A stretch of 64,000 nucleotides of DNA, from assembly GCF_024380015.1 (NCBI RefSeq), contig NZ_CP101508.1, positions 620,001 to 684,000 on the forward strand. Reading direction: 5' to 3'. How positions within the stretch are numbered: position 1 is the first letter of the stretch; every line of letters starts with the position of its first letter. This DNA is from Photobacterium atrarenae (GTDB lineage: Bacteria; Pseudomonadota; Gammaproteobacteria; Enterobacterales; Vibrionaceae). Made by a program: the position numbers and the translations under genes. This document shows positions 42,301 through 52,627 of this stretch, piece after piece. The notes below the pieces were generated by a model, which worked only from the letters and a program-made list of their open reading frames with translations, was not told the origin of the DNA and did no database searches.

Positions 42301-42330
42301 AAAAAACGCGACCCTGGGGTCGCGTTTTTT
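42301..42330. terminator. Bidirectional terminator between yafJ and purN
   Basis: AAAAAACGCGACC-CTGG-GGTCGCGTTTTTT, perfect 13-bp stem with A and T runs on both sides, between converging genes. Confidence 0.95.
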
Positions 42331-42369
42331 AATCGGGCCACTGATACAAGCTGTATAGAGTAAACGGGA

Positions 42370-43014
42370 TTACTCGTCTGTGGCATAACCGGTCGGCGGC
42401 AGGATCTCACCGTCGAGTATTGCGTGCTCATCGAGCATGCTTAGTCGTCCTTCGATAAACCAGCGGGTGACCAACGGGTAGATACGGTGCTCTTGTTGCT
42501 GCACCCGGGCCATGACTTCTTCGGCGCTGTCATCAGCGAAAATCGGCACTTTGGCCTGCAGGATCACCGGTCCGCCATCGAGCTCTTCCGTAACAAAGTG
42601 GACGCTGGTGCCATGCTCCTGATCGCCAGCATCAATCGCACGTTGGTGGGTGTGCAGTCCCGGATACTTCGGTAGCAGTGACGGGTGGATGTTGAGCATC
42701 CGGCCGCGGTAGTGACGGACGAAGTCATCGCTGAGGATACGCATGAAGCCAGCCAGGATCACCAGATCCGGGTCAAAGGCATCCATCCGTTCGGCCATAG
42801 CGCGGTCATAACTGTCCCGGCAGCTGAACTCAGCTGCCGAGAGGTGGACGGTCTCGATCCCGGCCTGGCGCGCACGCTCCAAGCCGTAGGCATCCGCTTT
42901 GTTCGACAGCACTGCCGCGATCCGGGCATTCGGGAGGCGGCCATCGGCACAGGCATCGATCAGTGCCTGGAGGTTGGAGCCGCTACCGGAGATCAGGACA
43001 ACGATGTTTTTCAT
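42370..43014 (-). CDS. purN: Phosphoribosylglycinamide formyltransferase
   Basis: 214 residues. GAR transformylase: passes the formyl group of 10-formyl-THF to GAR in purine synthesis. MKNIVVLISGSGSNLQALID is the phosphate-binding N-terminus. The active-site region is MLNIHPSLLPKYPGLHTHQR (Asn and His) with the Asp in the VTEELDGGPVILQ segment. It starts 3 bp after purM stops; purM-purN is the usual operon. Confidence 0.98.
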   Translation of the reverse strand: MKNIVVLISGSGSNLQALIDACADGRLPNARIAAVLSNKADAYGLERARQAGIETVHLSAAEFSCRDSYDRAMAERMDAFDPDLVILAGFMRILSDDFVRHYRGRMLNIHPSLLPKYPGLHTHQRAIDAGDQEHGTSVHFVTEELDGGPVILQAKVPIFADDSAEEVMARVQQQEHRIYPLVTRWFIEGRLSMLDEHAILDGEILPPTGYATDE

Positions 43015-43017
43015 CGG

Positions 43018-44058
43018 TTACTTGATCTCCACTTGCTCTTCATCGGCAGCCGCAGCGGCGATTTCACCCAGCAGCCAGGCGTTTTCCCCTTCGGCATTCA
43101 GGATATCAATCGCCTGTTGCGCCTGGGCTTGAGGCAGAGCAATGACTAACCCGACACCACAGTTGAAGGTGCGGTACATCTCGTAAGTGTCAACATTCCC
43201 GGCTTGCTGGAGCCAGTTAAATACCGCAGGCCATGCCCAGCTGTTGCCGTCAACTACAGCCTTGGTGCCCTGAGGCAGCACACGCGGGATGTTTTCCCAG
43301 AAACCGCCGCCGGTAATGTGGGAAATCGCGTGGACATCGCAGCTTTCCATCATTTTCAGGGTCGATTTCACATAAATCTTGGTCGGTTCCAGCAGGTGTT
43401 CAGCCAGAGGCTTGCCTTCCAGCGCCTGGTTCAGGTCAGCTTGCGAGACTTCAAGGATCTTGCGGATCAGCGAGAAGCCGTTCGAGTGCGGGCCGCTGGA
43501 GGCGACAGCAATCAGGGCATCACCGGCCTGGACTTTACTGCCGTCGATGATCTCGGCTTTTTCGACTACGCCGACGCAAAAGCCTGCGACGTCATAGTCT
43601 TCGCCATGATACATTCCCGGCATTTCTGCGGTTTCTCCGCCAATCAGGGCGCAGCCTGATTGCAGGCAGCCCTCACCGATCCCGGCAACCACATCCGCAG
43701 CGGTGTCGACATCCAGTTTGCCGGTGGCGTAGTAATCTAGGAAGAATAGCGGCTCGGCGCCCTGAACAATCAGGTCATTGACACACATCGCGACCAAGTC
43801 GATACCAATGGTGTCATGTTTGTTCAAATCCATCGCCAGGCGAAGTTTGGTTCCAACCCCGTCGGTACCGGAGACCAGAACTGGCTCTTTGTACTTGGTT
43901 GGCAGTGAGCAGAGCGCTCCGAATCCTCCGATGCCGCCCATCACTTCCGGGCGGTGGGTGCGTTTGACAACCCCTTTAATACGATCAACTAAAGCATTGC
44001 CCGCATCAATATCCACACCAGCATCTTTGTAACTAAGAGAAGAGTTGTTGCCGCTCAC
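43018..44058 (-). CDS. purM: Phosphoribosylformylglycinamidine cyclo-ligase (AIR synthetase)
   Basis: 346 residues. It closes the imidazole ring, FGAM to AIR, using [33 protein letters not shown] and [20 protein letters not shown] are the N-terminal nucleotide region; [20 protein letters not shown] and [16 protein letters not shown] are also family signatures. First gene of purMN. A near-perfect PurR box lies about 65-80 bp upstream. Confidence 0.98.
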   Translation of the reverse strand: MSGNNSSLSYKDAGVDIDAGNALVDRIKGVVKRTHRPEVMGGIGGFGALCSLPTKYKEPVLVSGTDGVGTKLRLAMDLNKHDTIGIDLVAMCVNDLIVQGAEPLFFLDYYATGKLDVDTAADVVAGIGEGCLQSGCALIGGETAEMPGMYHGEDYDVAGFCVGVVEKAEIIDGSKVQAGDALIAVASSGPHSNGFSLIRKILEVSQADLNQALEGKPLAEHLLEPTKIYVKSTLKMMESCDVHAISHITGGGFWENIPRVLPQGTKAVVDGNSWAWPAVFNWLQQAGNVDTYEMYRTFNCGVGLVIALPQAQAQQAIDILNAEGENAWLLGEIAAAAADEEQVEIK

Positions 44059-44121
44059 AAGAGATCCCTCATCGCATTTAAGTAAAAAAGCGGGGCTATG
44101 ATAACAGCAGTCAGAGAAGAA

Positions 44122-44137
44122 AGGAAAACGTTTGCGT
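44122..44137 (-). promoter_or_regulatory. PurR operator upstream of purM
   Basis: On the purM strand the 16 bases read ACGCAAACGTTTTCCT, matching the PurR consensus ACGCAAACGTTTTCGT at 15 of 16 positions. It lies between divergent purM and upp, nearer to purM; control of upp from it is possible but unproven. Confidence 0.88.
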
Positions 44138-44254
44138 CAATAAATTCATCTGGGTGATTCCTGAGCAAATGAAATGCATACCCCTACACGACGTGATGTA
44201 GTCTAGTGTATAATGGTGCGATTTTTTGAAAAATTTCTTGCTTAGGAGCCAGAC

Positions 44255-44881
44255 ATGAAAGTCGTTGAAGTAAACCACCCCCTGGTTAAACATAAGATTG
44301 GTCTTATGCGCGAAGGTGACATCAGCACGAAACGTTTCCGTGAATTGGCGACGGAAGTTGGTAGCCTGCTGACTTATGAAGCGACTTCAGACTTCGAAAC
44401 CGAAAAGGTTACTATTGCAGGTTGGAACGGTCAAGTTGAGATCGACCAGATCAAAGGTAAGAAAGTAACCGTGGTACCAATCCTGCGTGCCGGTCTGGGG
44501 ATGATGGATGGTGTGCTGGAGCATATGCCAAGCGCCCGTATCTCGACCGTCGGTATCTACCGTGACGAGGAAACGCTGGAGCCGGTACCGTATTTCCATA
44601 AGCTGGCTTCGAACATTGACGAGCGGATGGCGCTGGTCGTTGACCCGATGCTGGCCACCGGTGGCTCAATGATTGCGACAATAGATTTGCTGAAAGAGCA
44701 TGGCTGTAAGTCAATCAAAGTACTGGTACTGGTTGCGGCGCCGGAAGGGGTGGCGGCACTGGAAAAAGCGCACCCGGATGTTGAGCTTTACACGGCAGCG
44801 ATTGATCAGAAGCTCAATGACAAGGGCTACATCGTTCCGGGTCTGGGCGATGCCGGTGATAAAATCTTCGGGACCAAATAA
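44255..44881 (+). CDS. upp: Uracil phosphoribosyltransferase
   Basis: 208 residues. Makes UMP from uracil and PRPP (pyrimidine salvage). The PRPP-binding loop is [12 protein letters not shown]; the uracil site is the C-terminal [24 protein letters not shown] lies 7-9 nt before the ATG. A good terminator follows. uraA, the uracil importer, lies on the opposite strand 316 bp away; in E. coli upp and uraA form one operon, so the arrangement here (convergent) is different. Confidence 0.98.
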   Translation: MKVVEVNHPLVKHKIGLMREGDISTKRFRELATEVGSLLTYEATSDFETEKVTIAGWNGQVEIDQIKGKKVTVVPILRAGLGMMDGVLEHMPSARISTVGIYRDEETLEPVPYFHKLASNIDERMALVVDPMLATGGSMIATIDLLKEHGCKSIKVLVLVAAPEGVAALEKAHPDVELYTAAIDQKLNDKGYIVPGLGDAGDKIFGTK

Positions 44882-44903
44882 GCTTCAACGCACGACAAAC
44901 GAG

Positions 44904-44926
44904 AACCGGGCGCAGCCCGGTTTTTT
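44904..44926 (+). terminator. Rho-independent terminator after upp
   Basis: AACCGGG-CGCAG-CCCGGTT type stem followed by a T6 run. Confidence 0.9.
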
Positions 44927-44950
44927 CATGCCCGTCAGTTTGATTTGTAA

Positions 44951-45110
44951 TACTAATCAAAGTAAGTAAGTGATCAAAAATAGCGTCGGAAAAATGTTTG
45001 AGAACAAGGCAGAATTTTTAGATAAGTAGTTATTCTACAATCAAAAATTCTAACGCAGTTATCGAGCATTTTAACAAGCTAGGATGACCCTTTATTTACT
45101 GCGATTGGTA
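44951..45110 (+). repeat. MITE-like element, copy 1 (160 bp)
   Basis: Starts TACTAATCAAAGTAAGT and ends ATTTACTGCGATTGGTA, giving imperfect terminal inverted repeats (TACYAATC...). TAA flanks both sides as a 3-bp target duplication. The interior can fold: GAATTTTT pairs with AAAAATTC and GTAG with CTAC. It carries no ORF. About 95% identical to the element at 55868, with the same length and orientation. It lies between the upp and uraA terminators. Confidence 0.85.
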
Positions 45111-45138
45111 TAATATTCCAAGCGGTTTTCTGTGAGAT

Positions 45139-45168
45139 AAAAACGCAGAAGCCTGGCTTCTGCGTTTT
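45139..45168 (-). terminator. Rho-independent terminator after uraA
   Basis: AAAACGCAGAAGCC/GGCTTCTGCGTTTT stem; leftward transcripts meet the complement of an A5 run. Confidence 0.9.
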
Positions 45169-45197
45169 GGGGGACCGTACTGGCGCTGTGGTTGAAA

Positions 45198-46448
45198 TTA
45201 ACGCGGTGTTTCTTCCATTTGCGCGTTGTCGACCACGTGACTCTCGCCCAGATCATCGGGCAGGATCAGGTTAAGCACGATTGCCACGATCCCGCACAAG
45301 CTCACGCCTTGCAGGCTGAACTCGCCGATGCCGAATGCCATCCCGCCAATGCCGAACACCAGAGTCACGGCGACAATGACTAAGTTGCGCGCCTTGTGCA
45401 GGTCGACCTGATTTTTGATCAGGGTATTGAGGCCAACGGTGGCAATCGAGCCGAACAGCAGGATCATGATTCCGCCCATCACCGGCACCGGGATGGTTTG
45501 CAGGGAGGCGCCCAGTTTACCGACGAAGGCCAGCACCAACGCCGTCACCGCTCCCCAGGTCATAATGATTGGGTTGAAGGCTTTGGTCAGCATCACCGCG
45601 CCAGTGACTTCAGAATAAGTGGTGTTCGGTGGCGCACCAAATAGCGAAGCGGCCATGGTTGCGACGCCGTCACCGGCCATGGTCCGGTGCAGCCCCGGCT
45701 TTTTCAGGTAGTCTTTTCCGGTTACGTTGGAGATGGCCAGCATATCGCCGACATGCTCAACCGCCGGGGCAATGGCGACCGGGATCATAAACAGGATGGC
45801 GTTGATGTTAAATTCCGGGTACGTAAAGTTCGGCAGAGCGAGCCAGCTGGCCTCGGCCACCGGGGTGAAATCGACCACACCGAAGAACAGGCTGGTGGCG
45901 TAACCGGCAAGAATCCCGCCCATAATCGGCACCAGTTTGAAGAACCCTTTGGCAAAAACGCTCAGGCCAATCGTCACCAGCAAAGCGATGCTTGAGATCC
46001 ACAGCGCGGCATCGGCATCGATTAGCTGCACGGCACCGTCACCCGTTTTGCCGAGCGCCATATTCACTGCGACCGGCGCCAAGCCCAGGCCAATCACCAT
46101 GATGACCGGACCCACCACCACAGGTGGCAGCAGCTTATGAATAATCGCCACCCCACGAACCTTAATGACGGCGCTCATCAGGACGTAGACCACCCCGGCA
46201 GCCATCAGGCCGCTCATGGTTCCTGCAATGCCCCAGGTTTGGACGCCGTACATGATTGGAGCGATAAACGCAAAAGAGGAAGCGAGAAAGATGGGAACGG
46301 AGCGTTTGGTGATAAATTGAAAGAGGAGGGTACCAATCCCGGCGCCAAATAGCGCCACACTCGGATCCAGCCCGGTTAAAAGCGGTACCAGAACCAATGC
46401 ACCAAATGCGACAAACAGCATTTGAGCGCCCTGTACAACCTGCATCAT
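45198..46448 (-). CDS. uraA: Uracil-xanthine permease (uracil:proton symporter)
   Basis: 416 residues from MMQVVQGAQMLFVAFGALVL, an inner membrane protein with about 14 helices of the NCS2 family. VAIAPAVEHVGDMLAISNVT holds the conserved Glu of the substrate site, and GAPPNTTYSEVTGAVMLTKA is a family signature. The frame is open 42 codons further upstream to 46574, but the shorter start fits the UraA family and has GGAAAC upstream. Works with Upp in uracil salvage. Confidence 0.94.
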   Translation of the reverse strand: MMQVVQGAQMLFVAFGALVLVPLLTGLDPSVALFGAGIGTLLFQFITKRSVPIFLASSFAFIAPIMYGVQTWGIAGTMSGLMAAGVVYVLMSAVIKVRGVAIIHKLLPPVVVGPVIMVIGLGLAPVAVNMALGKTGDGAVQLIDADAALWISSIALLVTIGLSVFAKGFFKLVPIMGGILAGYATSLFFGVVDFTPVAEASWLALPNFTYPEFNINAILFMIPVAIAPAVEHVGDMLAISNVTGKDYLKKPGLHRTMAGDGVATMAASLFGAPPNTTYSEVTGAVMLTKAFNPIIMTWGAVTALVLAFVGKLGASLQTIPVPVMGGIMILLFGSIATVGLNTLIKNQVDLHKARNLVIVAVTLVFGIGGMAFGIGEFSLQGVSLCGIVAIVLNLILPDDLGESHVVDNAQMEETPR

Positions 46449-46762
46449 TGTTGTTTCCACCCTGTCTGAAAAAAAATCGCGGAATGCTAGCACGGATGTA
46501 ATCGTTTGCCCATTTGTCGGGCCGGATAAAACCACTTGGCCACCAGGGATGTCGAATAATTCAATATAAGTCACCTTTTTTCGACTCTGTTACATTTTAT
46601 TGCATGGTGCTCCATTGCAAATTCGGGGCAAAAAGGTTCCTGACGGGCGGTTCGGGATAGGCGATGGAAAAAAAGCGTACGTCCTGCGGGGGATTTTATG
46701 GCTGAAGCAGTTGCCGATATGGCCGGGTTCATTCTATGATCGGGCATTAAGTCAATGATGAT
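46449..46762. other. Intergenic region between divergent uraA and DUF2066 gene
   Basis: 314 bp. The uraA frame stays open through its first 126 bp without family similarity. No clear operator, repeat or RNA motif was found; promoters for both genes should lie here. Confidence 0.55.
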
Positions 46763-47944
46763 ATGAGTCTTCTAATGTTGCGTATTGCTCTACTCCTGTG
46801 TGCCTTCCTGGCCTGGCCGCTGAAAGCTGCGACGGTGACCAATTTGTATCAGGCAGAAGTGGTGTTGCCCGATACCGATCGGGCGTCTGAAACGAAAGCG
46901 CGTGAAGCGGCGCTGGCGCAGGTGCTGGTCAAAGTGTCCGGTCAAAGTGCGATCACCGAGAATGAGGTGATCCAAAAAGCGATGGCGAACAGCCGCGCTT
47001 ATGTCAGCCAATTTGGTTACGGCAGCCGGGATGGCCAGCAAACCCTGTCGCTGGCGTTTGATCGGGGCCAAATCCGCAACCTGCTGACCCAGGCGAACGC
47101 AACATTGTGGCGGGAAGAGCGACCGAGCGTGCTGGTATGGCTGGTGAAAGATGCCAACCGTAACCGGGATATCGTCTGGGATCAGTCCGGCAGTGTCCTG
47201 ACAACCCAGCTGAAACGGGCGGCCGATCAGCGGGGGGTTCCAGTGATGATGCCGATTGGTGATTTTGAAGATATCACCGCGATTAATATTCCGGATCTGT
47301 GGGGCGGTTTTATCCAGCCGATTGCCGGTGCCAGTGCCCGTTATCAGCCGGATGCCGTGCTGGTGGTTCGTTTGCGTCAATCCGGCGCCGATAGTGCGCA
47401 GCTTGGCTGGCAACTGTTTGCGGATTCGCCGGAGCAACTGACCAGCTCGCAAACGATGCCGGCGGAAGGCCGGGCGTCGGGCACTCCTGCCGACGCGCTG
47501 ACCCAGATGATGGATCAGGTGGCCGATAGACTGGCTGCCAAATATGCCGTACCACTGGGCGGCGCGGCCAGTGATGCATTTGCGATTGAAGTCGCCAATA
47601 TTCGCACCACAGAAGATTTCTTTGCCCTGGAGCGCTTGTTGACGAACCTCACTTCGGTGGCATCGGTGAATGCCAGCCGGCTCCAAGGCGATACCGTTAC
47701 CTTTGCGGTGAATTTACTGAGCTCGGAAACTGCGTTTTATCAGGAGTTGGGACGAGATCAGCGCCTGAGCCGTGTGGTCCCGGACATGCCGCAGCCTGCG
47801 GAAGCGATGTCGCCAGAAGAAAAGTTACAGGTGCTTTATGCTGGTGTCGAAGCTGAGACCACGGTTGATCCGGATGCGGTCGATGTGTCAGCGACCCTGA
47901 TGCAGCCCCGGACTGAAACCAATCAGTTTTACTGGTCGCCATAA
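46763..47944 (+). CDS. DUF2066 domain-containing exported protein
   Basis: 393 residues. A signal peptide is visible (LRIALLLCAFLAWPLKAA). The DUF2066 core begins with NLYQAEVVLPDTDRASETKA and includes ALAQVLVKVSGQ. The function is unknown; members are found in Vibrio, Shewanella and Pseudomonas. Start uncertain: ATG at 46763 or 46775, neither with a strong ribosome site. The far C-terminus is low in complexity and rich in T, E and Q. Confidence 0.87.
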   Translation: MSLLMLRIALLLCAFLAWPLKAATVTNLYQAEVVLPDTDRASETKAREAALAQVLVKVSGQSAITENEVIQKAMANSRAYVSQFGYGSRDGQQTLSLAFDRGQIRNLLTQANATLWREERPSVLVWLVKDANRNRDIVWDQSGSVLTTQLKRAADQRGVPVMMPIGDFEDITAINIPDLWGGFIQPIAGASARYQPDAVLVVRLRQSGADSAQLGWQLFADSPEQLTSSQTMPAEGRASGTPADALTQMMDQVADRLAAKYAVPLGGAASDAFAIEVANIRTTEDFFALERLLTNLTSVASVNASRLQGDTVTFAVNLLSSETAFYQELGRDQRLSRVVPDMPQPAEAMSPEEKLQVLYAGVEAETTVDPDAVDVSATLMQPRTETNQFYWSP

Positions 47945-47987
47945 TCGAGTCTGGACATCAGCGCCTGGCTGGCTCGAACGAGAAAAC

Positions 47988-48021
47988 AAAAAACCGGCAA
48001 CCTCAGGGCTGCCGGTTTTTT
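47988..48021. terminator. Bidirectional terminator between DUF2066 and DUF2069 genes
   Basis: AAAACCGGCA/TGCCGGTTTT stem with a CCTCAGGGC-type loop, A and T runs on both sides. Confidence 0.9.
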
Positions 48022-48063
48022 ATCGGGCGTGTTCACGGTGCTGTCCCGTGAACATCTCATCTT

Positions 48064-48495
48064 TTATTTCTCTTTCTTTTCGTGTGCTTCCCGCTCTTCT
48101 TTCTCGACCTGAGACAGCCTTTTGAGCTTGATGCCCAGCTCCCGGCCACGGTGACGGGCAAACAGGATGTTGGCGATAAACGCAGCAGCGGTAATGCCCA
48201 GCTCTATCAAGGCCAGCAGGCGTTCTCCTTCATCAATCCACAAAATGGTCAGGCCGTGGAGGAAATAGAACATGAGGATGAAGTTAGCCCAGGCGTGGGT
48301 ATAGGGCCGGCCTTCTAAAATCCCCTTGAGCGGAAACAGCATCGGCAGGATCCACATTCCGGCGACGACCAGGTTATTGAGGTGCGGATGCGGAGAAATC
48401 ACACTTTGCCACAAGCCGACCCAGAGGATCAGCGACAGGTTGGCGGTGAGTGCGAAGTAACGCAGGTTTTGCGTCGAAGGGCTCATCGGTGTCAT
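48064..48495 (-). CDS. DUF2069 domain-containing membrane protein
   Basis: 143 residues with four hydrophobic helices (about residues 13-32, 40-56, 72-86, 95-113) and a strongly charged C-terminal tail (KRLSQVEKEEREAHEKKEK). DUF2069 proteins are inner membrane proteins of unknown function. AAGGAT lies about 6 nt before the ATG. It starts 11 bp after the wrbA-like stop and is the last gene of arsC-wrbA-DUF2069. Confidence 0.88.
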   Translation of the reverse strand: MTPMSPSTQNLRYFALTANLSLILWVGLWQSVISPHPHLNNLVVAGMWILPMLFPLKGILEGRPYTHAWANFILMFYFLHGLTILWIDEGERLLALIELGITAAAFIANILFARHRGRELGIKLKRLSQVEKEEREAHEKKEK

Positions 48496-48506
48496 GGTTG
48501 ATCCTT

Positions 48507-49444
<938 letters not shown>

Positions 49445-49558
49445 GAGCTCTCCAGTCGGTAGATGCATCCTGCTGCCCCGGGTGGGTTAGCAGGATGGGA
49501 AATAAATGTTGCGGCCCTATTGTAGTGGAACTGCAACCCGGAAGAAAAGCGAAGTGGC

Positions 49559-51013
49559 TCAGAGATCTGCGACTCGGGAGCGGGCCAGACGCAGCTGATC
49601 GATGCGGGCATCATAGCGGGCCTGATCGAGCGAATTCATTTCAACCAGCTGGCTGGCTTCAATGTAGTATTTAATTGCTTTGTCCCACTGGCCGCGCAGG
49701 GCCATCAGCTCGGCCCGGGCGGCCAGCTCGGCATCGCGGCGCCCGTTATGGGCGTAAGCCTGGGCCAGCAGGTACCAGCCGTTGGTATCGTCGGGATGGT
49801 CGTGGCTGTAGCGGTTCAGAATCGAAATGCTCTCGTGATGGCGACCGGCCTCCTGCAGGGCATCGGCCAGGTTCAGGCGCAGGACCTGATGCTCCGGGTT
49901 CGCTTTGAGCGCTTTCTCCAGCCGGGATATGGCCTGGTCATATTGTTTCTCATACAGATCCAGGTCGGTTGCGGCATCAATGTAAAACCGATTGTCCGGA
50001 TCGCCTGCCAGCAGCGGATCGAGCAGGGCGTGGGCCTGCGGATACTGGCGGGCATCGATATGTACCAGCGCCTTGCCGTAGTTCAGCGCATCTTTGCGGA
50101 CGCCGCGGGCTTTCTTCAGTTGGCGGTCAAACCAGTCCTGGGCAGCATCGCTGTCAATGCCGGCATAGCGGGCCACAATCCGGGCCCGGGCCAGTTGATA
50201 GCGCTCGGATGTGTTGAGCTTTTGGGCCGGATACTGGCTGGCCCGGCTACGGGAATCGGAAATACGTGATTCCGGCAGGGGGTGGGTCAGCAGCATGGCC
50301 GGCGGCGTGCTGGCATAGCGGTATTGGTCGGCCAGGCGACCGAAGAAACGTGGCATCGCCTGGACATCAAAGCCGGATTTGGCCAGGGTTGTAATGCCGA
50401 TCCGATCGGCCTCTTTTTCATTACTGCGGGTATAGTTGATCTGTCCCTGCGCTGATGCGGCGGTGGTGGCATGGATGGCCGCCATCCCGGCTTCCGGGGA
50501 GGCGATGGCCAGCATCATCGAGCCGACCAGTGCCGCGATTGTCGCGGGTGACTTTCTGGCTTGATCTTCCATACTGCGTGCCAGGTGGCGTTGGGTTATG
50601 TGGGCGATTTCGTGGGCCACGACCGAGGCCAGCTCACTTTCAGTGTTGGCGTGCAAGAACAGCCCGCTGTGAATCGCAACATGGCCGCCGAAAAAGGCAA
50701 AGGCATTGATTTCACGGTTCTGGATCAGGAAAAAGTTAAACGGGGTGCGCACGTCACTGGCGTTGGCGACCAGACGATGGCCGAGATCCTGGATATACTC
50801 TGACAGCAAGGGATCGCTGATCACTGGCATACTGGCCCGCAGCATCCGCATGTAGGCATCACCGTATGCCATTTCCTTTTCAATCGTCAGGGTAGAGGCC
50901 GCAGTGGTGCCGATTTCCGGCAGGGCATTGAAATTATCTGCCCGGGCAGCCTGGCCGGGACCCAGCAGGGTTGCCAGGAGCAGGCAGAGGGGCGCTTTGT
51001 TCAATCGAATCAT
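49559..51013 (-). CDS. bepA: M48 metalloprotease/chaperone BepA
   Basis: 484 residues. A signal peptide (cut near QAARA-DNF) is followed by the M48 domain with the zinc motif HEIAH at 134-138 (VVAHEIAHITQRHLAR) and the third ligand Glu in SNEKEADRIGI. TPR repeats fill the C-terminal part (about 300-484), used to bind BAM and LptD. It helps LptD assembly and degrades misfolded outer membrane proteins in the periplasm. Next to perM and arsC, as in E. coli (yfgC-perM-yfgD). Confidence 0.97.
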   Translation of the reverse strand: MIRLNKAPLCLLLATLLGPGQAARADNFNALPEIGTTAASTLTIEKEMAYGDAYMRMLRASMPVISDPLLSEYIQDLGHRLVANASDVRTPFNFFLIQNREINAFAFFGGHVAIHSGLFLHANTESELASVVAHEIAHITQRHLARSMEDQARKSPATIAALVGSMMLAIASPEAGMAAIHATTAASAQGQINYTRSNEKEADRIGITTLAKSGFDVQAMPRFFGRLADQYRYASTPPAMLLTHPLPESRISDSRSRASQYPAQKLNTSERYQLARARIVARYAGIDSDAAQDWFDRQLKKARGVRKDALNYGKALVHIDARQYPQAHALLDPLLAGDPDNRFYIDAATDLDLYEKQYDQAISRLEKALKANPEHQVLRLNLADALQEAGRHHESISILNRYSHDHPDDTNGWYLLAQAYAHNGRRDAELAARAELMALRGQWDKAIKYYIEASQLVEMNSLDQARYDARIDQLRLARSRVADL

Positions 51014-51184
51014 AGGTCTAATACAGCCGCCAGTCTGAGGTCCTTTTTGCCTGTCCTGCGGAGGTCGTGCGTGTGTTGCGTCGTCGCACCAACCGCTTGG
51101 GACAGGGGTAACTTACAGAGATATGACAACAAAACCACTGTCAGGTTTCTTTTTTGTGGTGACGATGTCCATTACAATACTCCG

Positions 51185-51439
51185 ATGGATAATAACTGTC
51201 AGCATACCGGAATGGAAATCCCATCGCTCGATTTGACGGCGGAACGCTGCCCCATGGCTTTATTATTGGCCAAGCGGGCAACGAGAGCACTCCGATACGG
51301 TGAGAGCATGAAAATTCATCTCTCTGACACGGGGGCCAGACAAGATATTCCCCGATACCTGTTCAACCACGGATTTACTATCGAAGAGCAGGTTGCCAGT
51401 GCGCAATCGCTCGTAATTATTGTGACTAAAAGGCAGTAA
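51185..51439 (+). CDS. TusA-like sulfurtransferase family protein
   Basis: 84 residues from MDNNCQHTGMEIPSLDLTAE, SirA/TusA fold. LDLTAERCPMALLLAKRATR carries the conserved Cys-Pro motif (active Cys). Members carry persulfide sulphur or act as partners of membrane proteins; this one's role is unknown. The start is uncertain: ATG 51185 or ATG 51212 (76 residues, with a GGA before it). perM begins 7 bp after the stop, so the two are likely cotranscribed. Divergent from bepA. Confidence 0.82.
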   Translation: MDNNCQHTGMEIPSLDLTAERCPMALLLAKRATRALRYGESMKIHLSDTGARQDIPRYLFNHGFTIEEQVASAQSLVIIVTKRQ

Positions 51440-51446
51440 TGATTTT

Positions 51447-52526
51447 ATGCTGGAAATGCTAAACCGCTGGTATCAGCGCCGATTCTCTGATCCTCATGCC
51501 GTCAGTCTGGTGGCCATTCTGCTGTTTGGCTTCCTGACGATTTATTTCTTCGGCAATTTGATTGCCCCGCTGTTGGTGGCGATTGTGCTGGCCTATCTAC
51601 TCGAGTGGCCGGTGATGATGCTGGTACGCTTGAAGTTACCGCGAGTACTGGCGGTGATCCTGGTACTGCTGTTGTTTGTTGGGCTGATGGTGATGGCGAT
51701 TTTCGGGCTGGTACCGACGATTTGGCACCAGGTCGGCAACCTGATTGCCGATGTTCCGACAATGTTTAACGGCTTGCAGCAATATGTTTCCAGTCTGCCG
51801 GAACGCTACCCGGATTTTGTTCAGCCGCATCAGATTGATACCTTTATGAACACTCTGCGCGAAAATGTCCTGGGGATGGGGGAGAGCGTGGTGAAAGGGT
51901 CACTCTCCTCGCTGGTCAGCCTGGCGACGCTGGCGGTGTATTTGATCCTGGTACCGCTACTGGTGTTCTTCCTGCTTAAAGATAAAGAGGAAATGCTGTC
52001 GACCTTCAAGGGGCTACTGCCGAAGAACCGCCGCCTGGCGAGCAAGGTCGGGATCGAGATGAACCAGCAGATCTCGAATTATATTCGCGGTAAGGTCACC
52101 GAGATCTTTATCGTCGGGATCGTCAGCTACATCACGTTTGCCGTCATGGATTTGCGCTATGCCGTGCTGCTGGGCGTGCTGGTTGGATTCTCGGTGCTGA
52201 TCCCGTATATCGGCGCGGCTGCGGTGACCTTGCCGGTGGCCATGGTCGGTCTGTTCCAGTGGGGGGTCAGCCCGGATTTCTGGTGGTTGCTGGTGGCTTA
52301 CGGCATCATCCAGGCACTGGACGGTAACGTCCTGGTACCGGTGTTATTCTCGGAAGCAGTCAACCTGCATCCGGTGGCGATCATCGTCGCGGTGCTGGTA
52401 TTTGGCGGGCTGTGGGGGTTCTGGGGGGTGTTCTTCGCGATTCCGCTGGCGACTCTGGTCAAAGCGGTATGGCATGCGCTGCCGTCAACGGAAGTGCAGG
52501 AGCCGACGGATAACAGTGCGCCATAA
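51447..52526 (+). CDS. perM: AI-2E family transporter, PerM
   Basis: 359 residues, inner membrane protein with about 8 helices. The family region is LGVLVGFSVLIPYIGAAAVT and the C-terminal GGLWGFWGVFFAIPLATLVK. Named a permease; substrate not established. Neighbours bepA and bcp match the E. coli order. Terminator follows. Confidence 0.93.
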   Translation: MLEMLNRWYQRRFSDPHAVSLVAILLFGFLTIYFFGNLIAPLLVAIVLAYLLEWPVMMLVRLKLPRVLAVILVLLLFVGLMVMAIFGLVPTIWHQVGNLIADVPTMFNGLQQYVSSLPERYPDFVQPHQIDTFMNTLRENVLGMGESVVKGSLSSLVSLATLAVYLILVPLLVFFLLKDKEEMLSTFKGLLPKNRRLASKVGIEMNQQISNYIRGKVTEIFIVGIVSYITFAVMDLRYAVLLGVLVGFSVLIPYIGAAAVTLPVAMVGLFQWGVSPDFWWLLVAYGIIQALDGNVLVPVLFSEAVNLHPVAIIVAVLVFGGLWGFWGVFFAIPLATLVKAVWHALPSTEVQEPTDNSAP

Positions 52527-52550
52527 GCGCAGGCAGCCTATCAACACAAC

Positions 52551-52577
52551 AAAGGCCGCGGTGACATGCGGCCTTTT
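52551..52577. terminator. Terminator between perM and bcp
   Basis: AAAGGCCGC/GCGGCCTTT stem with a GGTGACAT-type loop and a T5 run rightward. Converging genes on both sides. Confidence 0.85.
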
Positions 52578-52627
52578 TCATGTGGTGCGCAGCACGTGTG
52601 TCTGCAACCTTAGCTGTCAGGTGATAC

